Source: Chloroflexi bacterium 13_1_40CM_68_21
Lineage (GTDB): Bacteria > Chloroflexota > Limnocylindria > P2-11E
Assembly: GCA_001917735.1 (NCBI GenBank)
Contig: MNEO01000065.1
Location: 1 to 22,349 of the forward strand
Direction of reading: 5' to 3'
Length of the DNA: 22,349 nucleotides
Shown: positions 9,274 through 16,664 of the stretch, piece after piece
Position numbering within the stretch: the stretch's first letter is position 1
How the letters are laid out: the number at the start of each line of letters is the position of its first letter
Program-made: the position numbers and the translations under genes
Notes under the pieces: generated by a model
What the model was told of the DNA's origin: nothing
Seen by the model: only the letters and a program-made list of their open reading frames with translations
Databases searched by the model: none

Positions 9274-9752
9274 ACCTGGGTCCGCTGCACCACATCGGCA
9301 TCGCGGTCCCGCGGATAGAGGACGCGCTGCCCTTCTATCGCGACACGCTCGGCCTCCCCGCCGAGCCCGTGCGCGAGCTTGCGGACCAGCGAGTCCGGGT
9401 GACCTTTCTCGGCGGCGATCGACAGCGCATCGAGCTGATCGAGCCCGTCGATCGGGAGTCGGGTGTCGCGAAGTTCCTCGCGGAGCGGGGAAGGCCCACG
9501 CTCCATCACGTGTGCTACGTGGTCGACGATCTCGCGGCCACGCTCGCGAGGCTCGGGAGCGACGGCGTCGAGCTCATCGATCGGACGCCACGTCGCGGCG
9601 CGGAGGGCATGGTCGCGTTCATCCACCCACGGGCCTCGGGAGGTGTATTGATCGAGCTCATAGACCGCGCAAGCCTGCATGACGCGACGTGGGGGTCCGA
9701 GGAGCAGGGGCCCCTGGGCGCGGAGCGACGGCCCCCTCGACCGATACCATGA
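9270..9752 (+). CDS. mce: Methylmalonyl-CoA epimerase
   Basis: A 160-residue vicinal-oxygen-chelate protein that interconverts (S)- and (R)-methylmalonyl-CoA, linking propionyl-CoA carboxylase to the mutase. LHHIGIAV at the N-terminus, [18 protein letters not shown] and GGVLIEL give the expected metal ligands His8, Glu55, His80 and Glu129. The fold should end near residue 132. The remaining ~28 residues (from DRASLHDAT) are not typical of the family and are partly encoded by a 26-base repeat found again at 17488. The ATG overlaps the mutase stop (ATGA), and the TGA at 9750-9752 overlaps the ATG of the next gene. Confidence 0.94.
9704..9729. repeat. 26-bp repeat, copy 1 (contains CAGGGGCCCCTG palindrome)
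   Basis: These 26 bases match 17488-17513 at 25 of 26 positions. The core CAGGGGCCCCTG is a perfect 12-base palindrome, followed by GGCGCG, one variable base and AGCGAC. This copy sits in the 3' end of the epimerase gene and encodes about residues 145-154. Confidence 0.8.
9745..9750 (+). promoter_or_regulatory. Possible -10 element (TACCAT) within mce/amidotransferase junction
   Basis: The same hexamer as before mutA, again exactly seven bases ahead of a GTG (9758) that is in frame with the amidotransferase-like gene. It could provide an internal leaderless promoter, but the ATG at 9749 explains translation equally well. Confidence 0.25.
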
Positions 9753-10468
9753 ATGCGGTGCGACGGCGTCCGCGGATAGCCCTCACGATCGGCAAGGCGA
9801 ACACGGCGCGCGCGTTGGCCGCTCGTGTGAACTATGTTGAGGCACTCGAACGGGCTCAGGCCGAGGTCGTGATCCTGGAACCTGGCAACACGATGCCTGA
9901 GGAGATCGAGGGTCTCTGCCTGGCGGGAGGTCCCGATATCTCCCCGGCCCGGTATGGAGATTCGGACCCACGGCATCTCGCGAGGGAGCCGGACCTCGAG
10001 CGCGACGATCTTGAGTTTGAGGCGATCCAGAGGGCGCTCCAGCTGGATATCCCGGTGCTTGGTATCTGCCGCGGCTTCCAGCTTGTGAACGTCGCGATGG
10101 GCGGCAAGCTCCTGCTCCACGTCGAGGGCCACGAACCACCGGAAGGGCCCGACTCGGTTCGTCTCCACACCGACGTACTCATCGACCCGCTTTCGAAGGT
10201 CGCGGCTGCGTGCGGGGGAAGGGCTCTGGTCGTCAATTCGCGGCACCATCAGGCGATCACCTCGAAGGAGCTGAGCCCCGCTGTCCGTGCGACGGCGCTG
10301 GTCGGGGATCTCGTCGAAGGATTCGAGTCGGACAAATACCGGTGGGTGGTGGGCGTGCAGTGGCACCCTGAGCGGATAGGGAAAGACAAGGGGATGTCCT
10401 CGGAAGTGGAAGGCATCTTCGGCGCCTTCGTCCAGGAGGCGGCGCGCACCACGACTCCGGCCCGGTGA
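9749..10468 (+). CDS. Class I glutamine amidotransferase-like hydrolase (peptidase C26, gamma-Glu-GABA hydrolase type)
   Basis: 239 residues from the ATG at 9749; GTG 9758 is an alternative start three codons in. The fold is that of PuuD-like gamma-glutamyl hydrolases. GLCLAGGPDISPARYG is the family's substrate-loop signature, LGICRGFQLVNVAMGG holds the nucleophile Cys107, and GVQWHPE gives His206 and Glu208 of the triad. Such enzymes hydrolyse gamma-glutamyl amides, for example gamma-glutamyl-GABA in putrescine breakdown. No putrescine genes are near; the gene lies between the epimerase and the GlmL-like gene with overlaps on both sides (ATGA and GTGA), so its role may instead be tied to that cluster. 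The exact substrate is unknown. Confidence 0.9.
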   Translation: MNAVRRRPRIALTIGKANTARALAARVNYVEALERAQAEVVILEPGNTMPEEIEGLCLAGGPDISPARYGDSDPRHLAREPDLERDDLEFEAIQRALQLDIPVLGICRGFQLVNVAMGGKLLLHVEGHEPPEGPDSVRLHTDVLIDPLSKVAAACGGRALVVNSRHHQAITSKELSPAVRATALVGDLVEGFESDKYRWVVGVQWHPERIGKDKGMSSEVEGIFGAFVQEAARTTTPAR

Positions 10469-11760
10469 TCGTCTCGACCGGAGGGCAAGCTCCGGTCGAG
10501 GAAGCCCACGTCGGGCTCGGGAGGCCGCTTCGCGTCGCGCTCCTCCATGGCCGCGACGACGCCTCGCGACGCGTGGTCGCGCGCGTCGCGCTCGCCGCCG
10601 CGGCCCGCACGTGCGCGGTCGTGCCGACGGACGATCCACGCTCGTTCGGCGAGCTCGCGCAGTCCTTCCGGGATGCCGCGCCCGACGTGGTGCTTGTCGG
10701 CTCCGACCAAAAAGGGGTTGCGGCCATGGCCGAGCTGCTCGAGGCGCTCCGGCTGGGATGCGGCACGCAGCAGCCGGCCCCACGGATCTTCGTCATCGCC
10801 GATCCGCGCGTGGCCGAAGAGCTGCGGCCCCCCGCCGCCGGATTTCCGTTCGAGATGTCGAACGAGGTGGGGGAGATCGTGACTGCGCTCCGGGCGTTCC
10901 GCCGCGGCGCGCACAAGGATCTGACGCTGCGAGATGAGCTCATCGAGGACGCGGCGCGCTCACTCGCGTCGTCGATCGGCGCCGACGCGGTGGTCGTCGA
11001 TGTCTCCGAAGCATCCACCTCGTGCGTGCTCGCGCGGGCCGATGGCCTCGAGGCCGCGCATATCGTGCCTCTGGGCCTGGGTGCGGCAGCGGATCACGTT
11101 GTGACGCGCGCGGGCCTCGATCGCGTGCGGCGGTGGCTACCTCGTGCCATCGACGCACCCGCGCTCCTCGAGCGCGTGTTCAACCGCGCCCTCTGGCCCG
11201 GCGCGCTCCCCGCGACCGAGGCTGCGCTCTCCCTCGAGATGGCGCTTGCGCGCGAGGCGATTGCCCACGCGCTTCGCGACGCCGAGTACGCGGGACTCGA
11301 TGTGGCCGCGATGCGCGCCGCACCCGCGCTGCTCGTGACTGGCCGCGCAGCCTCGTTTCCGCGCGCCGCGCAGACGCTCCTCGTCGCCGTGGACGGTCTC
11401 GAGCCTTCCGGAATGACGACCGTCTTGCGCGAGCCCGACGAGGGCCGCGCGGAACGCATAGCGCTGGTCCTCTCGATACGGCCTCGCCGCTCTGCGACCG
11501 TGCGACTCACGCATGCCGGCGGCCACATGGAGCATCGCGTGGCGCTGGGATCGTTCACCCTCCTGCCGATCTCCGGCGATATCGAGGTCTCCGCCAAGGG
11601 TTCACCGATCAACGGGGTCGGTCACGGCGGCGCGCTCGGGGTTCTCATCGATGCCCGCGGCCGGCCGCTTCTTCTTCCGAACCGCGACGCCGAGCGGATT
11701 CCGACGGTGCTGCGGTGGCACGCCACGCTGCGCGCGCTGCCTTCCCAGGGCGCCGCGTGA
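10465..11760 (+). CDS. GlmL/MutL-like (glutamate mutase accessory) protein with degenerate ATPase motifs
   Basis: 431 residues, starting with a GTG that overlaps the previous stop (GTGA). I relate it to the GlmL family, actin-fold proteins encoded beside B12-dependent glutamate mutase and of unproven function. Support: the order AAPDVVLVGSDQKG (residues 71-84), GADAVVVDVSEASTSCV (172-188), VRRWLP (221-226), LALPAT-type segment near 245-251, LAREAIAHAL (261-270), PALLVTGRAA (287-296), and a C-terminal GALGVLIDARGRPLLLP block. Family members normally begin with an actin-like phosphate loop (D-x-G-T/S-T-x-T) and have DIGGATTD and GSGG motifs; here the first is missing altogether and the others read DVSEASTS and VTGRAAS. 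ATP hydrolysis is therefore doubtful. It is directly downstream of mutase and epimerase genes. Family assignment comes from memory of the pattern and needs a profile search. Confidence 0.65.
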   Translation: MIVSTGGQAPVEEAHVGLGRPLRVALLHGRDDASRRVVARVALAAAARTCAVVPTDDPRSFGELAQSFRDAAPDVVLVGSDQKGVAAMAELLEALRLGCGTQQPAPRIFVIADPRVAEELRPPAAGFPFEMSNEVGEIVTALRAFRRGAHKDLTLRDELIEDAARSLASSIGADAVVVDVSEASTSCVLARADGLEAAHIVPLGLGAAADHVVTRAGLDRVRRWLPRAIDAPALLERVFNRALWPGALPATEAALSLEMALAREAIAHALRDAEYAGLDVAAMRAAPALLVTGRAASFPRAAQTLLVAVDGLEPSGMTTVLREPDEGRAERIALVLSIRPRRSATVRLTHAGGHMEHRVALGSFTLLPISGDIEVSAKGSPINGVGHGGALGVLIDARGRPLLLPNRDAERIPTVLRWHATLRALPSQGAA

Positions 11761-12776
11761 CCTGGCGGCACGCGCGCTGGACCGCGCAACATCCGCTGCC
11801 CATCGGCGTCGTCGAGCGGGCAAGCGTTGGGCGGGAGGTGAACGCGGGCGACGTGATCGCCGCGGGCGTCGCACTCGGCACGGCGATCCGTATGAAAGGT
11901 GCGCGGCGCATCGGCGTGGCGGCGGCCGATATGGAACGCGAGCTGCGCGTGGCGATCGGGACCGAGGTGACGGCAGGAACGCTCCTCGCACGGACCGGTC
12001 GACGGTTTCCGCGCGCGCTCACCGCGCCGATCGACGGACGGCTGCTGCATCTGACGGCTGACGGCGACGTCTTCATCGCGCCGGTCGTCGGTCGCTGGGT
12101 CGTGCGCTCGACGCTCGATGGCTCCGTGACGCGGTCGGACGAGGCGCTGGTGAGCGTCGAGGGCATGGCGTGGTGTATCGAGGGTGCCGCCGCGTACGGA
12201 CCGGATGCGATCGGCGAGCTGACACTCGGCGTGGGTTCACCGACGGAGGATCTCGCGCCGTCGCGCGTCGACGTTCGTCTCGGCGGGCGGATCATGGTCG
12301 GCGGGGCTCGCGTCTCGGCGGAGGTGCTCACACGCGCGCATGCGTGCGGAGTGTCCGGGCTCGTCGCGGGAGGCGCGCCGGCCGCGGGCCTCCGGGACGT
12401 CTACGGCGAGACCGTGACCGCGTCGGGAGCTCCCAGCCGTGACGATCGACCTACGGTCATCTGCCTCATCGCGTTCGGCAGTGCGGCCCTCCCCGATCCG
12501 ATCTATCGGCCGCTGGTCGCCCTCGCGGGCTCTCGCGCGGCGATCCACACGGCGTCGGCGCGGCTCTTCGTCTTCGCTCCGGCGAACGCCGGCGAGTTCG
12601 CGACCGACGAGCTCGATCTCGCGCTCGCACCGGACTACGCGAGCGTCCGCGCGCTTGGCGATCGGACGGTCGACGGTGAGGTCACGTTCCCAAGCGAGGT
12701 GCGCGCGGGCGCGATCCGCCACGGCGCCGAGGTCGTGCCTGCGGCGAACGTCCGCTCGTTCGACGCGAAGCGGTAG
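11757..12776 (+). CDS. Conserved partner of GlmL-like protein, probable barrel-sandwich repeats; function unknown
   Basis: 339 residues from a GTG overlapping the GlmL-like stop (GTGA). The first ~110 residues contain short beta-rich units resembling biotinyl/lipoyl-type hammerheads: SVGREVNAGDVIAAGV, AIGTEVTAGTLLART and APIDGRLLHLTADGDVFI, each with a glycine turn. None carries an attachment lysine of the MKM or DKA type, so it is not an obvious cofactor carrier. Further on, GGRIMVGGARVSAEVLTRA and GVSGLVAGG (near residues 177-207) look like a small-molecule or nucleotide-type loop followed by a C-terminal part with no recognisable motif. I recall a comparable protein following glmL-like genes in Chloroflexota, with no known function. 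Soluble; no signal peptide or membrane segment. Confidence 0.6.
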   Translation: MTWRHARWTAQHPLPIGVVERASVGREVNAGDVIAAGVALGTAIRMKGARRIGVAAADMERELRVAIGTEVTAGTLLARTGRRFPRALTAPIDGRLLHLTADGDVFIAPVVGRWVVRSTLDGSVTRSDEALVSVEGMAWCIEGAAAYGPDAIGELTLGVGSPTEDLAPSRVDVRLGGRIMVGGARVSAEVLTRAHACGVSGLVAGGAPAAGLRDVYGETVTASGAPSRDDRPTVICLIAFGSAALPDPIYRPLVALAGSRAAIHTASARLFVFAPANAGEFATDELDLALAPDYASVRALGDRTVDGEVTFPSEVRAGAIRHGAEVVPAANVRSFDAKR

Positions 12777-12779
12777 CCT
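12774..12779 (+). promoter_or_regulatory. Putative leaderless -10 element (TAGCCT) of the tsa cluster
   Basis: TAGCCT lies six bases before the GTG at 12786, and its TAG is the stop codon of the preceding gene. It would give the small membrane protein and tsa genes their own promoter. Confidence 0.4.
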
Positions 12780-12785
12780 CCGCCA

Positions 12786-13121
12786 GTGGGAAGGCGGGGA
12801 CGCCGGCGCGCGCGGCGCGAGGCAAACGAGCAGGGCGGCCCGAAGATCGATCGGCGGGCGTCGCGCTCGGAAGAGAAGCGGCGGGAAGCATTCACGACGC
12901 AGCAGAGATCGCTCACGCGGCGGCGCACATTCGTCGGCGCGCTGGGTTTCATCCCACTCGTCGGCGCGCTCGGGTGCGGCAGCGGTGTCCAGCTCCTCTG
13001 CACGGTCCCGCAGGAGTGGTGGCTCGCCATCTGGGCGGCGCTCTTCGGGTCATTCCTCGGTCTTACCATTCGCATGATCCTTGAGCGTCGCAAGTTCGCG
13101 CGTGGAGCGGCGAGTGGGTGA
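12786..13121 (+). CDS. Small membrane protein with basic N-terminus, function unknown
   Basis: 111 residues from GTG 12786. Residues 1-48 are strongly basic (GRRGRRRARR, then RSEEKRREA). Two hydrophobic segments follow, about 49-72 (FVGALGFIPLVGALGCG) and 78-99 (WWLAIWAALFGSFLGLTIRMI), then ERRKFARG. It should sit in the cytoplasmic membrane as a hairpin with both ends inside. I recognise no family. It is nine bases after the GlmL partner gene, and its 3' end overlaps the start of tsaE by 8 bases, so it is probably translated in that operon. The basic tail could contact RNA or lipids; that is a guess. Confidence 0.65.
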   Translation: MGRRGRRRARREANEQGGPKIDRRASRSEEKRREAFTTQQRSLTRRRTFVGALGFIPLVGALGCGSGVQLLCTVPQEWWLAIWAALFGSFLGLTIRMILERRKFARGAASG

Positions 13122-13611
13122 CCGCCGCGATCGGCGCGCCATCGATCTCGTAAGTCATTCATCTCTCCACACCGAACGCCTCGGCGAGCGTTTGGGCCGC
13201 TCGACGCGACCGAACGACGTCTTCGCGCTGTGGGGCGAGCTCGGCGCGGGAAAGACGGTGCTCGCCCGCGGGGTGGCCTCGGGACTCGGCATCGATCCGT
13301 CTGACATCTCGAGCCCGACGTTCATCATCTTTCGCGAGCACGGCGGTGGGCGATTGCCGTTCTTCCACGTGGACCTTTATCGCCTCGAAGGCGCGAACGT
13401 CGCCAACACCGGCTGGGAGGAGTGCCTCGAGGCGGGCGGCGTGACGGTGATCGAATGGCCCGATCGAGCCGGCGACGCGTTGCCCGACGACCGGCTCGAT
13501 GTGCGCCTCGAACACATCGCCGATACGAAGCGGCGCGTCGTCATCTCGGCGACGGGTCGACGTTCGGAAAGATTCGTAGAGGAGCTGCGCAGCAGTGTTG
13601 TTGGCGCTTGA
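13114..13611 (+). CDS. tsaE: tRNA t6A biosynthesis ATPase TsaE
   Basis: 165 residues from GTG 13114, which overlaps the preceding stop by 8 bases. A TTG at 13081 would add 11 residues not typical of the family. TsaE binds TsaB-TsaD and hydrolyses ATP to keep the threonylcarbamoyl-transfer complex cycling. The Walker A loop GELGAGKT is at residues 41-48; then SSPTFIIFRE, the metal-contact segment FFHVDLYRL, and WEECLEAGGVTVIEWPDRA, all characteristic. The gene is followed with a 17-base overlap by tsaB, then rimI and tsaD, the classic arrangement for this pathway; TsaC, which makes the threonylcarbamoyl adenylate, is not in this window. Confidence 0.96.
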   Translation: MGDRRDRRAIDLVSHSSLHTERLGERLGRSTRPNDVFALWGELGAGKTVLARGVASGLGIDPSDISSPTFIIFREHGGGRLPFFHVDLYRLEGANVANTGWEECLEAGGVTVIEWPDRAGDALPDDRLDVRLEHIADTKRRVVISATGRRSERFVEELRSSVVGA

Positions 13612-14329
13612 CACGTCGACCGACTGGGCGTCGGTCGCGCTCTTCGACGGCCGCGACGTCCTCGGGGAGGAGACCTGGCGCGCGCAGCGGCGGCAAGGCG
13701 ACGAGCTCTTCCCCGCGATCGAACGAATCCTGCTCTCCACGCGCACCACTCTTTCCGCGGTCACGCGCGTCGCCGTCGCCACCGGTCCCGGATCGTTCAC
13801 CGGCCTGCGTGTCGCCATCGCCGCAGCGCAGGGGATCGCACGCGGGAACGGGTCGGATCTGGTGGGCGTCTCGACGCTCGACGTGCTCGCGTATCCCCAT
13901 GCTCCTTCGAAGCTGCGCACCTGCCCGCTGCTCCCCGCCGGACGCGACCAGTACTACGCGGCCTTCTACCAGGAGCGGAATCGCAAGTGGATGCGCCGCT
14001 CGCCCCCCATGGTCGCGACCCTCGCCGAGATCTGCCGCCAGATCGGCACCCATACCCTGTTCGTCGGCGAGATCGACGCGGACGCCGAGCAGATGCTGCG
14101 CGACCTCCTCGGCCCCAAGGCCCTCTTCGCGTCACCGGCATCGCGCATGAGACGCGCAGGCTATCTCGCGGAGCTCGGTTGGAAAGAGCTCGAATCGACC
14201 CCACAGGTCAAGATGAGCCAGATCGAGCCGCTCTACGTCCGGCAGCCATCCATCCGCGTGTCCTTCGACCAGCCTTTCGGTCCACCGCCCGCCGATGCGC
14301 GCGCCCTCGGCCTCCCCAAGCGCGACTGA
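13595..14329 (+). CDS. tsaB: tRNA t6A biosynthesis scaffold TsaB
   Basis: 244 residues from GTG 13595. TsaB is the actin-fold dimerisation partner of TsaD and has no catalytic centre of its own. The N-terminal LLALDTSTDWASVALF, the highly typical ATGPGSFTGLRVAIAAAQGI and the closing IEPLYVRQPS identify it. The start overlaps the last 17 bases of tsaE. The C-terminal tail after residue ~228 (DQPFGPPPADARALG) is longer than the usual end. The gene is followed by an 19-base gap before rimI that contains a promoter-like hexamer. Confidence 0.95.
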   Translation: MLLALDTSTDWASVALFDGRDVLGEETWRAQRRQGDELFPAIERILLSTRTTLSAVTRVAVATGPGSFTGLRVAIAAAQGIARGNGSDLVGVSTLDVLAYPHAPSKLRTCPLLPAGRDQYYAAFYQERNRKWMRRSPPMVATLAEICRQIGTHTLFVGEIDADAEQMLRDLLGPKALFASPASRMRRAGYLAELGWKELESTPQVKMSQIEPLYVRQPSIRVSFDQPFGPPPADARALGLPKRD

Positions 14330-14336
14330 TTCGGGG

Positions 14337-14342
14337 TACCGT
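14337..14342 (+). promoter_or_regulatory. Putative leaderless -10 element (TACCGT) before rimI
   Basis: TACCGT, six bases, then the ATG of rimI at 14349. The first uncoupled start inside the tsa cluster has the same arrangement as other uncoupled starts of this window. Confidence 0.4.
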
Positions 14343-14348
14343 CAGAAG

Positions 14349-14867
14349 ATGGTCGCCACATTTCCCATCGTCATCGAGGACATGACCGTCGACGACGTCG
14401 ACGGCGTGCAGGAGGTCGAGAGGGCTTCCTTCCCGGTTCCATGGCCCGCGAACGCGTTCCGCCACGAGCTCACGCAGAACAAGAACGCGCGCTACATCGT
14501 TGCGCGCGAGGGCGACCGGATCGTCGGCTACGCGGGCCTCTGGCTCATGGTCGACGAAGCCCACATCACCACCTTCGCCGTCCATCCGGATCTGCGCCGT
14601 CGGCGCATCGGCGAACGGATGCTTATCCGGGTCTTCGAGATGGCCGCGGCCCTCTCCGCCGAGTGGCTGACGCTCGAAGTGCGCGCATCCAATCTTGCCG
14701 CGCAGAAGCTCTACGAGAAATACGGATTCCGCCGCGCGGGCGTGCGCCGCCGGTACTACTCGGACAACAACGAGGACGCTCTCATCATGTGGACCGAGCG
14801 CCTGCGTGATCGAGCGGTTCGCGATCGTGTCCAAAAGCTGAAGGCCCAGCTCGAGGAGAGCGATTGA
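14349..14867 (+). CDS. rimI: Ribosomal-protein-alanine N-acetyltransferase-like GNAT protein
   Basis: 172 residues from ATG 14349. GNAT family; RimI acetylates the N-terminus of ribosomal protein S18 and commonly lies among tsa genes. Visible are VERASFPVPWPANAFRHEL, ITTFAVHPDLRRRRIGERML (acetyl-CoA loop), LEVRASNLAAQKLYEKYGF and GVRRRYYSDNNEDALIMW, all typical of RimI. In the acetyl-CoA loop, the usual R-G-x-G/A pattern reads R-R-I-G, so the first glycine is arginine. The ~25-residue tail after MWTERL is basic and probably helical. The stop overlaps the TTG of tsaD. Because many GNAT proteins share this layout, the S18 substrate is inferred from context. Confidence 0.92.
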   Translation: MVATFPIVIEDMTVDDVDGVQEVERASFPVPWPANAFRHELTQNKNARYIVAREGDRIVGYAGLWLMVDEAHITTFAVHPDLRRRRIGERMLIRVFEMAAALSAEWLTLEVRASNLAAQKLYEKYGFRRAGVRRRYYSDNNEDALIMWTERLRDRAVRDRVQKLKAQLEESD

Positions 14868-15862
14868 GGATCCTCGCGATCGAGACGTCGTGCGACGAGA
14901 CCGGCGTCGCGATCGTCGAAGACGGCCGGCGCATCCGCTCGAACATCGTCGCATCGCAGCTCGTTCACCAGGACACCGGCGGCATCGTCCCGGAGGTCGC
15001 CGCCCGCGAGCACCTGCGCGCTGTCGATGCGCTGACCGAGAAGGCGCTGCGCGACGCGGGGCGCCAGCTCCAGGAGATCGATGCGGTCGCCGCGACGGTC
15101 GGCCCGGGGCTCATCGGCTGCCTCCTCGTGGGCGCGAACTACGCGCGCGGCCTCGCGCTGGCCGCCGGATTGCCGTTCGTCGGAGTGAATCATCTCGAGG
15201 GCCACGTGTACGCGAACTGGCTGTACGAGACGGAAGACATTCCGCCCGAGCCGGAGATCCCGGCCATCGTGCTCGTCGTGAGCGGCGCGCACAGCGACCT
15301 GGTGCTCATGGAGGCGCACCGCCGGTTCAGGCCGCTCGGGAGGACGATCGACGACGCGGCCGGCGAGGCGTTCGACAAGGTCGCGCGGCTCCTGCATCTC
15401 GGGTTCCCGGGCGGGCCGATCATCGAGCGCATCGCGAAGGAGGGCGACCCTAGCGCATTCCCGTTGCCGCGCGCGGCGCTCGCCGATCGGTTTGACTTCT
15501 CCTTCAGCGGGCTCAAGACCGCCGTGCTGCGGCTCGTGCGCGAGCTAGAGAAGAAGGGTGAGGTGCCCGTGGCGGACGTGGCCGCCTCGTTCCAGAAGGC
15601 GATCACCGAGATGCTCGCCGAGAAGACCGCGCGCGCGGCCGCAGAGCATGCCGTCGAGACCGTGCTGCTAGGCGGCGGGGTCGCCGCGAACCTCGCGCTT
15701 CGCGAGGAGATCGCGCGACGGATCGGTCACCCGCTGCACGTGCCGCCGCCACCCCTCTGCACCGATAACGGCGCGATGATCGGCGCTGCGGCGTTCTTCG
15801 CGCTGCGCCATCGTGGAACGGAGATCCCCGTCGCCGTGCGGAGCGACCTCAAGCTGGCGTAG
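14864..15862 (+). CDS. tsaD: tRNA N6-adenosine threonylcarbamoyltransferase TsaD
   Basis: 332 residues, starting at a TTG that overlaps the rimI stop. TsaD moves the threonylcarbamoyl group to adenosine 37 of ANN-decoding tRNAs. The start ILAIETSCDETGVAIV is diagnostic. Metal ligands His110 and His114 lie in VNHLEGHVYANW, and Asp301 in CTDNGAMIGAAA corresponds to Asp300 of the E. coli protein. FDFSFSGLKTAVLR and LLGGGVAANLALR are also standard. Length is normal for bacteria. It closes the plus-strand run that begins at 7636; a second TAG follows the first stop directly. Confidence 0.97.
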   Translation: MRILAIETSCDETGVAIVEDGRRIRSNIVASQLVHQDTGGIVPEVAAREHLRAVDALTEKALRDAGRQLQEIDAVAATVGPGLIGCLLVGANYARGLALAAGLPFVGVNHLEGHVYANWLYETEDIPPEPEIPAIVLVVSGAHSDLVLMEAHRRFRPLGRTIDDAAGEAFDKVARLLHLGFPGGPIIERIAKEGDPSAFPLPRAALADRFDFSFSGLKTAVLRLVRELEKKGEVPVADVAASFQKAITEMLAEKTARAAAEHAVETVLLGGGVAANLALREEIARRIGHPLHVPPPPLCTDNGAMIGAAAFFALRHRGTEIPVAVRSDLKLA

Positions 15863-15930
15863 TAGGGATCAGCGGCCAGCGGCACGGTACGGTGTATGAC
15901 GTACGAGTCCACGCGGGAGGGCTTCGCATC

Positions 15931-16187
15931 GTGGCTGCCATCGGAATTTGCGAATTGAAGGCGAAGACCTCAGAGATCATCCGACGGCCTTCCCAAGGAG
16001 ATGTTTCTCGTGACCCGGCGAGGCCGCCCGGTAGCAATTCGCCGGCATGCGCGAGCGGGCGCGGCGAGAGCACCGCGTAGGGAAGACAACCCCGACCGAT
16101 TCCTCCGTCTAAGGGCCGGCGATTATCGGATCCCGTACGAAGTGGACGACGTTCGTCGTCGTGCTCATTGAGGGCATCGTCCCACGG
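15931..16187 (+). pseudogene. Decayed type II toxin-antitoxin locus (Phd/YefM-type antitoxin head, RelE/ParE-type toxin tail)
   Basis: After a GTG at 15931 with GGGAGG about 11 bases upstream, the frame reads GICELKAKTSEIIRR, the N-terminal motif of Phd/YefM antitoxins. At about 15990-16000 the similarity jumps by one frame: MFLVTRRGRPVAIRR from 16001 is the expected continuation. That second frame then runs, without the rest of the antitoxin or the start of a toxin, into LRAGDYRIPYEVDD near 16112-16153, the C-terminal signature of RelE/ParE toxins, and stops at 16171. In the third frame VVVLIEG follows from 16155, suggesting another frame slip in a CGTCGTCGT run. At least one frameshift and one deletion joining the two genes are therefore visible. 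The region between tsaD and the SCP2-like gene holds nothing else I can identify. Confidence 0.65.
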
Positions 16188-16201
16188 AAGGATCTTGACA
16201 A

Positions 16202-16654
16202 GTGGCTACGCTCGAAGCGGTGACGAAGGAAGAGCTCGGAGCTGCGCTGGGCGACGCGCGCGCTCGCGCCAAGACCGACGGGTCAGGAAACGACGTGCCC
16301 GAGCTCGTGCTCCGGATCCTTGCCGCCGCGAGCGGGACCGAGACCGTGCGGGACGCGCTCAAGGACGTCAAGGCCGGTCGCGCTTTGCTGCGCTTCACGG
16401 ATATCGGTCGCGCGATCGAATTTCAGGCCGGCGAAGGCAAGCTTCACGCCGAGATATCCGACGTGAAGGGACCCGGTCCCAAAGTCGACGCGACGAGCGC
16501 CACATGGCTCGGTCTCCTAGGCGGCACCCTCAAACCGTGGCTCGCGTTCACCCGCGGCATGGTGGTGTGCCGCGCAGGCCTCACCGAGCTCCGTTGGATG
16601 CAGCAGGTCGCGGAACGGCTGCAGAAGGCCTATGCGGATGACTCGCGGGATTAG
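16202..16654 (+). CDS. SCP2-like (sterol carrier) domain protein
   Basis: 150 residues from GTG 16202, with GGAAGGA about 11 bases upstream as ribosome site. The middle and end (IEFQAGEGKLHAEISDVKG, then ATWLGLLGGTLKPWLAF, then GLTELRWMQQVAERLQKAY) have the pattern of an SCP2 fold: a beta sheet, a polar turn, and a lipid-pocket helix. Such proteins bind hydrophobic ligands or lie beside enzymes that use them. The match is loose and unaided by a strong motif. There is no signal peptide. Ten bases separate its stop from the HD-domain gene, but that gene has its own promoter-like hexamer overlapping this stop codon. Confidence 0.5.
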   Translation: MATLEAVTKEELGAALGDARARAKTDGSGNDVPELVLRILAAASGTETVRDALKDVKAGRALLRFTDIGRAIEFQAGEGKLHAEISDVKGPGPKVDATSATWLGLLGGTLKPWLAFTRGMVVCRAGLTELRWMQQVAERLQKAYADDSRD

Positions 16655-16657
16655 ATT
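16652..16657 (+). promoter_or_regulatory. Putative leaderless -10 element (TAGATT) before the HD-domain gene
   Basis: TAGATT, seven bases, then ATG 16665. The TAG is also the stop codon of the SCP2-like gene. No Shine-Dalgarno sequence precedes the ATG. Confidence 0.45.
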
Positions 16658-16664
16658 TACGCCG

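Noticed and set aside
13081..13113. Earlier TTG start for tsaE
   Set aside because: It would overlap the previous gene by 41 bases and add residues unlike the family; GTG 13114 gives the usual short coupling overlap.
15892..16080. 62-codon open frame as an intact small gene
   Set aside because: Only its middle resembles an antitoxin; the homology continues in another frame, so it was called part of a pseudogene.
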